Assembly (NCBI GenBank): GCA_009929215.1
Contig: SAAX01000024.1
Span: 1 to 36,312, forward strand
DNA: 36,312 bases
Source: Deltaproteobacteria bacterium
GTDB taxonomy: Bacteria; Desulfobacterota; Desulfovibrionia; Desulfovibrionales; Desulfovibrionaceae
Direction: 5' to 3'
Shown here: in pieces, positions 16,367-25,503 of the stretch
Numbering within the stretch: position 1 is the stretch's first letter
Layout: each line of letters begins with the position of its first letter
Translations under genes and position numbers: made by a program
The notes under the pieces: model-generated
Databases searched by the model: none
Told to the model about the DNA's origin: nothing
The model's input: only the letters and a program-made list of their open reading frames with translations

Positions 16367-17953
16367 GTGGATAATCGGGAAAAGAAAAACAGCAAGCCTG
16401 CCGTCAAGTTGGGTACAAAGTCGCAGCATGCGGGCTATTTTATGCCCATGCTGGAAAGTTTCGCCGCACGCGAGGGCCTCAACGAGGTTGTCAAAAACCG
16501 CGTTGTCAAATCGTGCGATCTTTTGGACGCGGGCGTTCCGCTTTTTCCCAACGACTTCCGCAAGGAACACGACGTTGCCTGGGTGCTTGACAAATTTGGC
16601 GCTCTTGAGGGCGAATCCCTTGATAGCCAGGAAGACGTATTTGCCATTGCGGGCCGTATAGTTTCGTTGCGTTCGTTCGGCAAGGTGGCCTTCTTCCATA
16701 TTATGGACCAGAGCGGCCGCATTCAGTGCTACGCCTCGCGCGAGCACATGGACGAAGCTGGCTACATGGTGGTCAAAAAGCTCGATATCGGTGATATCGT
16801 TGGCGTTTCTGGCCACCTGTTTCGCACCAAGACGGGCGAACTGACCATTGCCTGCTGCAAAATCAAGCTTATCACGCGCTCCATGCGGCCCCTGCCCGAA
16901 AAATATCACGGGCTTACAGACATGGAAACGCGCTACCGGCAGCGCTACGTTGACCTTATCGTCACGCCCCGTGCCCGCGAAATTTTCTTTAAACGCAGCC
17001 TTATCGTGCGCGAGTTTCGCCGTTTTATGGAAGACCACGGCTTCATGGAAGTAGAAACCCCCATGATGCAGCCCCTCGCGGGCGGCGCAGCGGCCAAGCC
17101 CTTTAGAACGCATCACAACGCGCTTGATCTGCCCCTGTTTTTGCGCATTGCGCCAGAGCTGTACCTCAAGCGCCTGCTGGTGGGCGGCTTTGAAAAGGTT
17201 TTTGAGCTGAACCGCAACTTCCGCAACGAAGGTATCGACACGCGCCATAACCCGGAATTCACCATGTGTGAATTTTACTGGGCCTATGCCACGTTTGAAG
17301 ACCTTATGGACTTTACCGAGAAGCTTATCGCGCATTTGGCCATGACCGCCTGCGGCACAACCGTTGTGCCCTATCAGGGCGAAATGATTGACCTCACGCC
17401 CGGCAAATGGACGCGCCTCAGCTTTTACGATTCGCTCACGCAGATTGGCGGTCACACGCCCGAATTTTATAATGACTACGGCAAGGTCAAGGCTTACATC
17501 CGCTCGCGCGGAGAAAAAGCCGCCGACAGCGAAAGCCTGCAAAAGCTGCACGCCAAGCTTTTTGATCTGGATGTGGAAGGCAAGCTCATCCAGCCCCACT
17601 TTATCTACCACTACCCCACGGAAATTTCGCCGCTCTCGCGCCGTAACGACGAGCACCCGGAACTCACAGACCGCTTTGAGCTGTTTATCACCGGACGCGA
17701 GCTTTCCAACGCATTTTCAGAACTCAACGACCCCGTTGACCAGCGCCTGCGCTTTGAAGACCAGGTGCGCGAACGCGATGCCGGTGACGACGAAGCCCAC
17801 AGCATGGATCAGGACTATCTGCGTGCCCTCGAATACGGCATGCCCCCGGCTGCGGGCCAGGGCGTGGGCATTGACCGACTGGTGATGCTGCTGACCGACT
17901 GCGCCTCCATACGCGAGGTCATTCTCTTCCCGTTACTGCGGCCTGAAGTATAA
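16367..17953 (+). CDS. lysS: Lysine--tRNA ligase, class II
   Basis: This 528-aa enzyme charges tRNA-Lys. The N-terminal OB-fold anticodon-binding domain lies at about 90-190 (VFAIAGRIVSLRSFGKVAFF, then HIMDQSGRIQCY). The class II catalytic domain carries motif 1 (DHGFMEVETPMM), motif 2 (FRNEGIDTRHNPEFTMCEFY) and motif 3 (GQGVGIDRLVMLLTD). The start is GTG at 16367 with CAGGAG upstream, and an N-terminal extension of about 40 residues relative to many LysS proteins is rich in Lys. A strong terminator follows, so it is not co-transcribed with the chemoreceptor downstream. Confidence 0.96.
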   Translation: MDNREKKNSKPAVKLGTKSQHAGYFMPMLESFAAREGLNEVVKNRVVKSCDLLDAGVPLFPNDFRKEHDVAWVLDKFGALEGESLDSQEDVFAIAGRIVSLRSFGKVAFFHIMDQSGRIQCYASREHMDEAGYMVVKKLDIGDIVGVSGHLFRTKTGELTIACCKIKLITRSMRPLPEKYHGLTDMETRYRQRYVDLIVTPRAREIFFKRSLIVREFRRFMEDHGFMEVETPMMQPLAGGAAAKPFRTHHNALDLPLFLRIAPELYLKRLLVGGFEKVFELNRNFRNEGIDTRHNPEFTMCEFYWAYATFEDLMDFTEKLIAHLAMTACGTTVVPYQGEMIDLTPGKWTRLSFYDSLTQIGGHTPEFYNDYGKVKAYIRSRGEKAADSESLQKLHAKLFDLDVEGKLIQPHFIYHYPTEISPLSRRNDEHPELTDRFELFITGRELSNAFSELNDPVDQRLRFEDQVRERDAGDDEAHSMDQDYLRALEYGMPPAAGQGVGIDRLVMLLTDCASIREVILFPLLRPEV

Positions 17954-18008
17954 TCCACGGGTTACAACAGATATTGCTTCACTGTTAGAACTTTGAGCAA
18001 GCCTATCA

Positions 18009-18044
18009 AATAAGCGCTGACTTATGGCCAGCGCTTATTTTTTT
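18009..18044 (+). terminator. Rho-independent terminator of lysS
   Basis: AATAAGCGCTG (18009-18019) pairs exactly with CAGCGCTTATT (18029-18039) around a 9-nt loop and runs into a stretch of T to 18044. Confidence 0.92.
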
Positions 18045-18149
18045 GCAAAAAGATAGCTCGCTAAGTAAAAAAATTACTTTGCTGTATCTAAAAAAATCAC
18101 CTAAAATAATAACAAACTCAGATTAGTGGCTATCCTATTGCCGACATCT

Positions 18150-18157
18150 GCCGATAA
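18150..18157 (+). promoter_or_regulatory. Possible sigma-28 (FliA) promoter -10 of chemoreceptor 2
   Basis: GCCGATAA, the sigma-28 -10 consensus, lies 88 bp upstream of the chemoreceptor ATG. The -35 position (TATCCTAT at 18131-18138, 11 bp away) is a poor match to TAAAGTTT. The identical octamer upstream of the paralogous receptor raises the likelihood that both belong to the flagellar regulon. Confidence 0.5.
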
Positions 18158-18245
18158 CATCACATGAACCTTTCAGGACAAATTTAAGGTATCATACTTT
18201 AACACTCTGGTTGCTTTTGAACATTGGCACGGCAAGGAGGTCTTT

Positions 18246-20339
18246 ATGAAATTAGGGCTACTGAGCAAAATGCTGCTGTCTATTCTGACTCCGGCGATTG
18301 CAGGCCTGCTGCTTGTGGCTGGTGTTAGCTACAAAATGTCGGAGGATATGCTGCGCGAGCAGGTAATCAATGACGCCAAAGCCCTGCTGCGCTGCCAGAC
18401 CATCGGCCTGCAAGCCATGCTGAAGGTGATGGATGAATCACTCTCGATGGTTGCCGCCGAAACACGCGTGCGACTCTATCTTGATGCGGTCAACGACAAA
18501 ATGCCCGAAGTCATGACCCGTACCCTTTTTAAAGATGCCGATGATGCGTTGAACAGTTTTTTGACGCTCAATTCAAAGTTTGAATTTTGCGGCGTGGCGG
18601 GTGCCGACGGCAAGGCCATTGCCCACCATCTTGCCGGCGAAAAAGGCCCCAGTAAATCTGTTGGGGTGAGCTTTACCGACCGCTCATACTATCAGCGTGG
18701 CATGCAGGGGCAAAAAACCATAGTCGGTGTTATCAGCAAAACCACTGGCAAAATTGCCACCATCATGGGCCTGCCCATCATGCGCGATGGCAAGCCTGCG
18801 GGTATTGTTTGGGCAGGAATTGATAACGAAGACATGGCCAAGTCAACCACAAACCAGATTGACTTTGGCTCTCGTGGCGGCATTTACGCCTACGACACCA
18901 AGGGCACAGTCATGCTGCACCGCGACCCCAAGGCCTTTGGGCGCGATGACAGCAAAAAGGCCTACCTTGCCGATGTGCTCACCAAGCCCGAAGGGATGGT
19001 TCGCTTTATTGGCGACGACGGGCGCGACAAGACTGTCTTTTACAGAGCCATGCCCGAAGTTGGCTGGGTGCTCTGCCTTGAGGTTGACCGTGACGAAGTG
19101 TACACGCCCACGCGGGTAATGTTGAGCAACTCCATGCTGCTTACCCTGGCAAGCGCGCTTGTGGTGGGGCTGATCATTATTCTTGCGGCACGCGGCATTG
19201 CCCGTCTGCTCAAGGGTATTTCAGGCATTGCAGAATCCGTTGCTGCAGGACGCCTTGAAGCCAACGCCAATGAGAAGGCACTGCTCTACGCGGCAAACAA
19301 GCGCCACGATGAATTCAGTACCCTTGCAGCCGGCATGGAAAACATGATCGAAAACATCAAAAACCTGCTGCACGAAAGCGAGCAAAAAGCCAGAGACGCC
19401 CAGCAGGCAACAGAAGAAGCCAAGATTGCCACAGCCCGTGCCGAAGAAGCGGCCCGCAAGGCCGAAAACGCCAAGCGTGAGGGCATGCTGGCAGCGGCTG
19501 GACAATTGGAAGAAGCGGTAACCATTATTACCACGGCCTCAAGCCAGCTGGCATCGCAGATTGCAGAATCTGACCACATTGCGGCCCAGTCTGCCCAGCG
19601 CCTTTCCGAGGCCGCTACGGCCATGAATGAAATGAACGCCACCGTGCAGGAAGTGGCCCGCAATGCGTCGTCGGCCTCTGCCGTGTCGGCAGAAACACGC
19701 AGCAATGCGGAAACCGGTGCGGGCATTGTAGAAAAGTCCCTCAAGAGCATCGGACAGGTGCAAACCGTTTCGCTGGCTCTCAAGGACGACATGACCAAGC
19801 TGAACCAGCATGCCCAGGCCATTACCCAGATCATGAATGTCATTTCTGACATCGCCGATCAAACCAACCTGCTGGCCCTCAATGCAGCCATTGAGGCCGC
19901 ACGCGCGGGCGATGCAGGACGCGGCTTTGCCGTGGTGGCCGACGAAGTGCGCAAGCTGGCAGAAAAGACCATGGCTTCCACCAACGATGTGGGCAATGCC
20001 ATTGGGGCTATCCAGCAAAGCGCGGCACAAAGCGTTGCCGCTATGGACAACGCTCTTGTGGAGGTTAACACCGCCACAGAGTTTGCCAGCCAGTCGGGCG
20101 CGGCCCTGCGTGATATCGTAAGAAATGTGGAGGCCACGGCAGATCAGGTCAGTGCCATTGCCACAGCCAGCGAAGAACAGTCTGCGGCCAGCGAAGAGAT
20201 CAACCACTCCATTGTGCAGGTCAACGAGATGTCGGGCCAAACAGCCCAGACCATGGGTGAAGCTGCAAAGGCCGTGGCCGATCTTGCCCATCAGGCGCAG
20301 AAGCTGAGCGGGCTTATCGAAGCCATGAAGCGCGGCTAG
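18246..20339 (+). CDS. Methyl-accepting chemotaxis protein (dCache_1 sensor), copy 2
   Basis: This 697-aa chemoreceptor has the same plan as the gene at 10567: TM1 at about 9-29 ([20 protein letters not shown]), a periplasmic double-Cache domain ([20 protein letters not shown], then [15 protein letters not shown]), TM2 near 285-310, a HAMP-like and coiled-coil linker, and the signalling tip [20 protein letters not shown]. The signalling half is nearly identical to copy 1, while the Cache domain is clearly diverged, as expected for duplication followed by a change of ligand. A strong AAGGAGG lies 6 bp before the ATG. It sits between the lysS terminator and lolC, has its own promoter candidate and is followed by a hairpin. 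Confidence 0.95.
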   Translation: MKLGLLSKMLLSILTPAIAGLLLVAGVSYKMSEDMLREQVINDAKALLRCQTIGLQAMLKVMDESLSMVAAETRVRLYLDAVNDKMPEVMTRTLFKDADDALNSFLTLNSKFEFCGVAGADGKAIAHHLAGEKGPSKSVGVSFTDRSYYQRGMQGQKTIVGVISKTTGKIATIMGLPIMRDGKPAGIVWAGIDNEDMAKSTTNQIDFGSRGGIYAYDTKGTVMLHRDPKAFGRDDSKKAYLADVLTKPEGMVRFIGDDGRDKTVFYRAMPEVGWVLCLEVDRDEVYTPTRVMLSNSMLLTLASALVVGLIIILAARGIARLLKGISGIAESVAAGRLEANANEKALLYAANKRHDEFSTLAAGMENMIENIKNLLHESEQKARDAQQATEEAKIATARAEEAARKAENAKREGMLAAAGQLEEAVTIITTASSQLASQIAESDHIAAQSAQRLSEAATAMNEMNATVQEVARNASSASAVSAETRSNAETGAGIVEKSLKSIGQVQTVSLALKDDMTKLNQHAQAITQIMNVISDIADQTNLLALNAAIEAARAGDAGRGFAVVADEVRKLAEKTMASTNDVGNAIGAIQQSAAQSVAAMDNALVEVNTATEFASQSGAALRDIVRNVEATADQVSAIATASEEQSAASEEINHSIVQVNEMSGQTAQTMGEAAKAVADLAHQAQKLSGLIEAMKRG
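19920..19993. repeat. 74-bp near-identical inverted repeat, copy B (within chemoreceptor 2)
   Basis: The partner of 10913-10986 in opposite orientation, with one mismatch in 74 bp, in the MCP signalling-tip coding region. Confidence 0.85.
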
Positions 20340-20397
20340 GTTTACGGCGGGTGTAGCACCCAGGTCCAACCGGTTTGCAACAACAAACAGACTCACC

Positions 20398-20431
20398 GTC
20401 CCCCGGCAGGTTCACATATCTGCCGGGGGAC
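20398..20431 (+). terminator. Hairpin after chemoreceptor 2
   Basis: GTCCCCCGGCAG (20398-20409) pairs exactly with CTGCCGGGGGAC (20420-20431) around a 10-nt loop. No U-tract follows, so termination may be partial or factor-assisted. Confidence 0.6.
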
Positions 20432-20622
20432 ATTACGTTGGGTCACAAACTGAATAATGCATTTACACGACCATTCTCTGGTTCATTAAACAGCTCCGCC
20501 AGCCCCCTGCCAGACCTGCTGTCAGCATGCCAGCCATATCCCCAACACCCCTCACAGGCGCATTCAGACAAATACCGCAATATCTAAAATATCTCTTGAA
20601 TATCTGGGCAAGGTGGGACAAT

Positions 20623-21858
20623 ATGCGGCAAATGTCATTCGAACTATTTGTCGCCCTGCGCTACCTCTTTTCGAGGCGAAAGCAGACCTTTATTTATATC
20701 ATATCCATCATGTCCATACTGGGCGTGGCTATAGGTGTTGGTGCGCTGGTGGTGGTGCTGGGCGTTTACAACGGCCTTACCACCGACATGCGCGACAAAA
20801 TTTTGGGGGCCAATGCCCACGCCATTGTCATGTCCTATATCCCCTCGGCCTTTGAGAACCGCAGCGACATTTTGGACCGCGTGCGCTCTGTCAAAGGCGT
20901 AACCGGGGCAACCCCCTTTATTTACACAGAGGTCATGCTCTCTGGCGGGGGTGGGGTAAAGGGCGTGGTGCTGCGCGGCATAGACCCGGAATCAGCCCCT
21001 GCCGTACTCTCCATGCTGCGTCAAATGCGTTCTGGCTCTGCCGCAAACCTTGAACGCGAGGGCACACCGGGCCTGATTATTGGCGAAGAACTGGCCAAGC
21101 GCCTGGGCCTTGGCATGGGCAGCCGCGTAAACCTGCTTTCTCCTTCAGGACAAAAAACCACATCGGGCTACGCGCCGCGCGTGCGCCCTTTTGAGGTGGT
21201 GGGCATTTTCAAAACCGGCATGTTCGAGTACGATTCGTCGCTGGGCTTTGTTACCCTTGGCGCTTCGCGCGATGTACTTGGCCTGCCCGAAAATTATCTT
21301 TCTGGCATTGAGCTTACGGTAGACGACGTTTACAAGGCCGACAAAATTTCCACGCTGGTTTCTACAGAGCTGGGATCGCCCTTTTACGTGCGCTCGTGGA
21401 TGGAAATGAACGCCAACCTCTTTGCAGCGCTCAAGCTCGAAAAGATCGGCATGTTCATTTTACTGGCAATGGTGGTGCTGATAGGCTCTTTTTCCATTGT
21501 TACAACCCTGGTCATGCTGGTTATGGAAAAAACACGCGACATTGCCATCATGATGTCGATGGGGGCCACCAGCGGCATGATACGGCGCATATTCATGTTT
21601 CAGGGCACCATTATCGGCGTTATCGGCACGCTTCTTGGCTATGCGCTGGGGCTTTCACTTGGCTGGCTGCTCAAGCGCTACCAGTTCATCAAACTGCCTG
21701 AAAATGTCTATACACTGGATCATTTGCCTATTATCATCAGCCTTTCTGACGTGCTGATTATCGGGGCCAGCGCCATGCTGCTGTGCTTTCTGGCCACCCT
21801 TTACCCGGCCCGGCAGGCATCGCGTCTGCAGCCAGCAGAAGCCCTGCGCTACGAATAG
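20623..21858 (+). CDS. lolC: Lipoprotein-releasing ABC transporter permease, LolC/LolE family
   Basis: A 411-aa inner-membrane permease of the LolCDE machine, which extracts outer-membrane lipoproteins from the inner membrane and passes them to LolA. It has the LolC/E N-terminus (FELFVALRYLFSRRKQTFIY), TM1 at about 25-50, a large periplasmic domain to about 270, and three C-terminal helices (IGMFILLAMVVLIGSFSIVT, IIGVIGTLLGYALGLSLGWL, VLIIGASAMLLCFLATLYPA), ending PARQASRLQPAEALRYE. The ATG at 20623 has AAGGTGGG upstream; an ATG three codons later is an alternative. Only one permease gene is present, so the complex is probably a homodimer. The gene lies 2 bp before lolD. Confidence 0.92.
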   Translation: MRQMSFELFVALRYLFSRRKQTFIYIISIMSILGVAIGVGALVVVLGVYNGLTTDMRDKILGANAHAIVMSYIPSAFENRSDILDRVRSVKGVTGATPFIYTEVMLSGGGGVKGVVLRGIDPESAPAVLSMLRQMRSGSAANLEREGTPGLIIGEELAKRLGLGMGSRVNLLSPSGQKTTSGYAPRVRPFEVVGIFKTGMFEYDSSLGFVTLGASRDVLGLPENYLSGIELTVDDVYKADKISTLVSTELGSPFYVRSWMEMNANLFAALKLEKIGMFILLAMVVLIGSFSIVTTLVMLVMEKTRDIAIMMSMGATSGMIRRIFMFQGTIIGVIGTLLGYALGLSLGWLLKRYQFIKLPENVYTLDHLPIIISLSDVLIIGASAMLLCFLATLYPARQASRLQPAEALRYE

Positions 21859-21860
21859 CC

Positions 21861-22547
21861 ATGTCAGCACTCTACACTTTTTCAAACGTGGGCAAAAAAT
21901 TTGCCACAGCCAGTGAAGATATCGAGATTATCAAGAATATCAGCATGGTTGTGGAAGAAGGCGAGATGCTCGCCATAGTCGGACAGTCCGGTTCCGGCAA
22001 GAGTACCCTCTTGCATCTTATGGGTGCTCTTGATACTCCAAGTTCGGGCGAGATATGTTTTGAAGGGCGCGACATGGCGCTCATGAGCGCTGACCAGAAG
22101 GCGGCCTTTCGCAATAAAACTCTGGGCTTCGTTTTTCAATTTCATCATCTGCTGCCGGAATTTTCTGCTCTGGAAAACGTGGCGATGCCGGCTATAATCG
22201 GCGGTGCAAGCCAACGCTCTGTCATGCCCCGTGCGCGAGAAATGCTTGATCGCGTGGGCCTGTCGGCGCGTATGGACAGTAAGATAGCCACTCTTTCGGG
22301 TGGTGAGCGCCAGCGGGTGGCCATTGCACGCGCGGTTTTTATGCGACCGCGCGTTCTGCTGGCTGATGAACCCACCGGCAATCTGGATGAAGTTACCGGA
22401 GCGCAGGTGGGCGCACTGATGAACGAACTCAACCGTGAATTGGGCATGACCCTCGTAGTGGTTACACACAACCGAGAGCTGGCCGCAGGTATGGGCAGAA
22501 CCCTGGAACTGAAAGCGGGGACCTTGTATGAGAAGAATTTTGAATAA
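21861..22547 (+). CDS. lolD: Lipoprotein-releasing ABC transporter ATPase LolD
   Basis: This 228-aa ATPase powers lipoprotein release. It shows Walker A GQSGSGKSTLLHLMGALD, a Q-loop with the LolD-type FQFHHLLPEFSALENVAMP, the ABC signature LSGGERQRVAIARA, Walker B RVLLADEPTGNLDE and the H-loop VVVTHNRELA. The FxFHHLLPEFSALENVAMP sequence separates LolD from other MacB-like ATPases. It begins 2 bp after lolC and overlaps the bamA start by 20 bp, so lolC-lolD-bamA are expected to be translationally linked. Confidence 0.95.
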   Translation: MSALYTFSNVGKKFATASEDIEIIKNISMVVEEGEMLAIVGQSGSGKSTLLHLMGALDTPSSGEICFEGRDMALMSADQKAAFRNKTLGFVFQFHHLLPEFSALENVAMPAIIGGASQRSVMPRAREMLDRVGLSARMDSKIATLSGGERQRVAIARAVFMRPRVLLADEPTGNLDEVTGAQVGALMNELNRELGMTLVVVTHNRELAAGMGRTLELKAGTLYEKNFE

Positions 22548-25293
22548 CGTGCTGTGCAAAGCTCTGTGCCTTGCCCTGCTGGCCTGCGCCACCCTGGCGC
22601 TTTCGGGTGGAGCCATGGCGGCGGAAGGCCCCCTTGTGCTTGTTTTGCCCTTTCAGGTGAACGCCGGGCCAGAACTGCCCAACGCATCACAAGACCTGCC
22701 GCAGATGATCGCCGATCAGCTGGGGCAGAACGGCATGCGTGCCGTGCCCATGGCAACTGCCCGGCAGTTGCAGCGCAGCAGCGGTGAGTCGCTCGATCTT
22801 GCCACCGCGCGCGAGCTTGGCCGCAAGGCCGGGGCCCGCCTGGTCATTTACGGCAAATTTAACCAGCTTGGTCAGGGCTTCTCCATGGACACGCGCATTG
22901 TGCCTGTCTACTCTGGTGACGCCGTGCCTGCTGGCTTTGAGCGCAATTCGCTCACTGCCCTGAGCGAATGCACCGCCGCCCTTGCCAAGCGCGCCGCCGA
23001 GGTTGCCAACCCCGCCACCGCCGAAGAATCCACCCCCAAGAAGTCAGACGCTCCCGCTACTCTGGTTCCCATGGGTGCGCCCACCTCTGCCCACGGCGGT
23101 CTTGCCGATGTGCAAGTGCGCGGCATGAAAGTGCTTGATCCCGATACCGTGCTTATGCGCCTTACCATCCGCAAGGGCGACAGCCCCGATGCCACGGCCA
23201 TCAACGAAGAAGTCAAGCGTATCTGGGATATGGGCTACTTCAGCGACGTGCAGGCCACCCTTGAAGGCAACGTGCTTGTCTTCACCGTGGTGGAAAAGCC
23301 CCGTATCGACAACATTGTGGTTGAAGGCTCCGACAAGGTCAGCAAGGACGATGTGCTTGCAGCCATGGGCACAAAAACCGGCAGTGTTCTGAACGAACAG
23401 GTGCTTTCGGACGACCTGCAAAAAGTCAGCGAACTGTACCACAAGGAAGGTTTTTACCTTGCCAAGGTTACCTACCGCCTCGAAGACCGCGCGGGCGGCC
23501 GTGGTGCGGTACTTGTGCTCAGCGTAAAAGAAGGCAACAAGCTTTATATCAAGGAAGTCAAGGTTGAGGGCATTTCCAAGCTCGACCGTGGCGACCTTGA
23601 CAAATACATGGCCCTCAAGACACGCGGTATATTCTCGTGGCTGACGGGCACGGGCGTGCTTAAAGACGAATACCTCGAACGCGACACCAACGCCATTGCG
23701 GCCTTTGGTCTTAACGAAGGCTATGTTGACATTCAGGTGGCCGCACCCACTGTTGAATACCGCGACGATGGTATTTACATTACCTTTAACGTGCATGAAG
23801 GCCCGCGCTACACTGTGCGCGATGTGGTCTTTGCTGGTGATGTTATCGACAGCGAAGACAAGATGCTTGAAGTTGTGCAAATGGACGACTGGAAAAAGTC
23901 GGACAAGTACTTTTCGCTCACTGTCATGCAGGAAGACTCCAAGCGCCTGACCGACTTCTATTCCGACTTTGGCTATGCCTATGCCGAGGTGGATACCAAG
24001 GTGGTCAAGGCCGATGACGGCAGCGATCAAGTTGACGTGGGCTATGTCGTCACCAAGAAGCAGAAGGTCTTCATTCGTCGCCTTTCGGTCGAAGGCAATA
24101 CAAAGACCCGCGACAATGTCATCCTGCGCGAAATGCGTCTGGGCGACGGTGACATGTACGAAGGTGCAAAGCTGCGCCGCTCCAACGAACGCCTCAACCG
24201 CCTGCGCTTCTTCTCTGCTGTGGATATGGAGCTGATCCCCACTGACAAGGAAGACGAAGTCGACCTCAAGGTCAAGGTCAAGGAAACCAATACTGGTGCC
24301 ATCATGGGCGGTATCGGCTACTCCACTTACTATGACGTGGGCGTTACCGCCTCGATCATGGAACGCAACCTCTTTGGTCGCGGTTACTGGTTGCAGTTGC
24401 AGGGCTTCTTCTCCTGGCGTCGTACGTCGGGCGTGCTGTCCTTCACCAACCCGCGCATATACGACACAGACCTTTCTGTGGGCAACGACCTGTACTATAC
24501 CCATGACTACTGGGACAACTTTACCAAGGATACCGTGGGCGACACCATACGCCTTTCGTACCCCCTTGGTGAGTACACCAGCGTGGGCGGCGGCTACCGC
24601 CTTGAACGCTACACCCTCTATGATGTGGACGACAACGCATCGCCCTACATCAGCGATTACAAGGGTGTTAACTGGACAAGCGCCATCTCTGGCCGAGTTC
24701 TGCGCGACACCACCGACTCCAAGGAACGCCCCACCAAGGGCACCATTGCCCGCCTGTGGGCTGAATACGGCGGTGGCGGCCTTGGCGGTACAGACAACTT
24801 CATCAAGACTGTGGCCGACTGGCAGGGCTTCTACTCGTTCAACCCCCAAAACACCTTCCACGTTCGTGGTCGCCTGGGCGGCGTGTTCCAGAACACCGAC
24901 TCCAAGGTTCCCGTATTTGAACGCTTCTGGGTGGGCGGCATGGATACCATTCGTGGTTATTCGTTCTCCGACCTTTCGCCCCGCGACTACAAGTACAATG
25001 GCGACCAGATCGGCGGTGACCGCATGGGCGTTGCCAACGTGGAATATATCTGGACCTTCCAGAAAGATCTGGGCCTTGCTCTGGTGCCCTTCTTCGATGC
25101 CGGTTACAACATCGACAGCAAGACCATGGGTGCGGATCTCAACAAGTACATCGTGTGTTCCACCGGCCTCGAACTCCGTTGGCGTTCACCAATGGGTGAC
25201 CTGCGCATTGCCTACGGTATTCCGCTGGTGCAGGACTACGATAAAGAACGTGAATCCGGCCGCATAGAATTCAGCATGGGCCAGTTCTTCTAG
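22528..25293 (+). CDS. bamA: Outer-membrane assembly factor BamA with an extra N-terminal domain
   Basis: This 921-aa outer-membrane protein inserts beta-barrel proteins. It has a signal peptide at 1-31 (ending GGAMA|AEG). An unusual domain at about 35-165 (PLVLVLPFQVNAGPELPN, then MIADQLGQNGMRAV and ARLVIYGKFNQLGQGFSMDT) looks like TolB-N/LpoB-type alpha-beta modules. Five POTRA domains follow at about 190-590, then the Omp85 barrel, which ends in the typical C-terminal Phe (SGRIEFSMGQFF). Classical BamA is about 800 aa and starts with POTRA 1 right after the signal peptide, so the extra roughly 135 residues are notable. A low-complexity Ala/Pro/Ser linker at about 160-190 separates the domains. 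The ATG overlaps lolD. A hairpin terminator follows. Confidence 0.93.
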   Translation: MRRILNNVLCKALCLALLACATLALSGGAMAAEGPLVLVLPFQVNAGPELPNASQDLPQMIADQLGQNGMRAVPMATARQLQRSSGESLDLATARELGRKAGARLVIYGKFNQLGQGFSMDTRIVPVYSGDAVPAGFERNSLTALSECTAALAKRAAEVANPATAEESTPKKSDAPATLVPMGAPTSAHGGLADVQVRGMKVLDPDTVLMRLTIRKGDSPDATAINEEVKRIWDMGYFSDVQATLEGNVLVFTVVEKPRIDNIVVEGSDKVSKDDVLAAMGTKTGSVLNEQVLSDDLQKVSELYHKEGFYLAKVTYRLEDRAGGRGAVLVLSVKEGNKLYIKEVKVEGISKLDRGDLDKYMALKTRGIFSWLTGTGVLKDEYLERDTNAIAAFGLNEGYVDIQVAAPTVEYRDDGIYITFNVHEGPRYTVRDVVFAGDVIDSEDKMLEVVQMDDWKKSDKYFSLTVMQEDSKRLTDFYSDFGYAYAEVDTKVVKADDGSDQVDVGYVVTKKQKVFIRRLSVEGNTKTRDNVILREMRLGDGDMYEGAKLRRSNERLNRLRFFSAVDMELIPTDKEDEVDLKVKVKETNTGAIMGGIGYSTYYDVGVTASIMERNLFGRGYWLQLQGFFSWRRTSGVLSFTNPRIYDTDLSVGNDLYYTHDYWDNFTKDTVGDTIRLSYPLGEYTSVGGGYRLERYTLYDVDDNASPYISDYKGVNWTSAISGRVLRDTTDSKERPTKGTIARLWAEYGGGGLGGTDNFIKTVADWQGFYSFNPQNTFHVRGRLGGVFQNTDSKVPVFERFWVGGMDTIRGYSFSDLSPRDYKYNGDQIGGDRMGVANVEYIWTFQKDLGLALVPFFDAGYNIDSKTMGADLNKYIVCSTGLELRWRSPMGDLRIAYGIPLVQDYDKERESGRIEFSMGQFF

Positions 25294-25329
25294 CCCCTGG
25301 TTTCATGCCGCCCTGGCGGCAGATATTCG

Positions 25330-25376
25330 GCGCGCCGGAAGCACAAATCATGTGCATCCGGCGCGCTGCCTGTTTT
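25330..25376 (+). terminator. Terminator after bamA
   Basis: GCGCGCCGGA (25330-25339) pairs with TCCGGCGCGC (25357-25366), with an inner GCAC/GTGC stem, followed by TGCCTGTTTT. Confidence 0.75.
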
Positions 25377-25503
25377 GCAGATCAAATGCGCATACGGCGT
25401 ACGCAGGTAGAGATACGTTGTTATGGCATGCATTATGCTTAATATACTCAGTCAGCATTCTTAGACGTCAAAAAATAGTCACCAACAGGCAAAAGGAACT
25501 ACA

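Noticed and set aside
10567..20339. The inverted pair of similar sequences as a composite transposon.
   Set aside because: The repeats are the bodies of two intact chemoreceptor genes; no transposase, terminal repeats or target duplications were seen.
23044..24861. Long minus-strand open frame opposite bamA.
   Set aside because: The composition is that of a reverse-complement shadow and there is no ribosome binding site or motif; bamA is certain.
25425..25438. Sigma-54-like TGGCATG-CATT-ATGC upstream of the amidase gene.
   Set aside because: The spacing is right, but both elements have mismatches and the same stretch can be read as a poor sigma-70 promoter; not strong enough to annotate.
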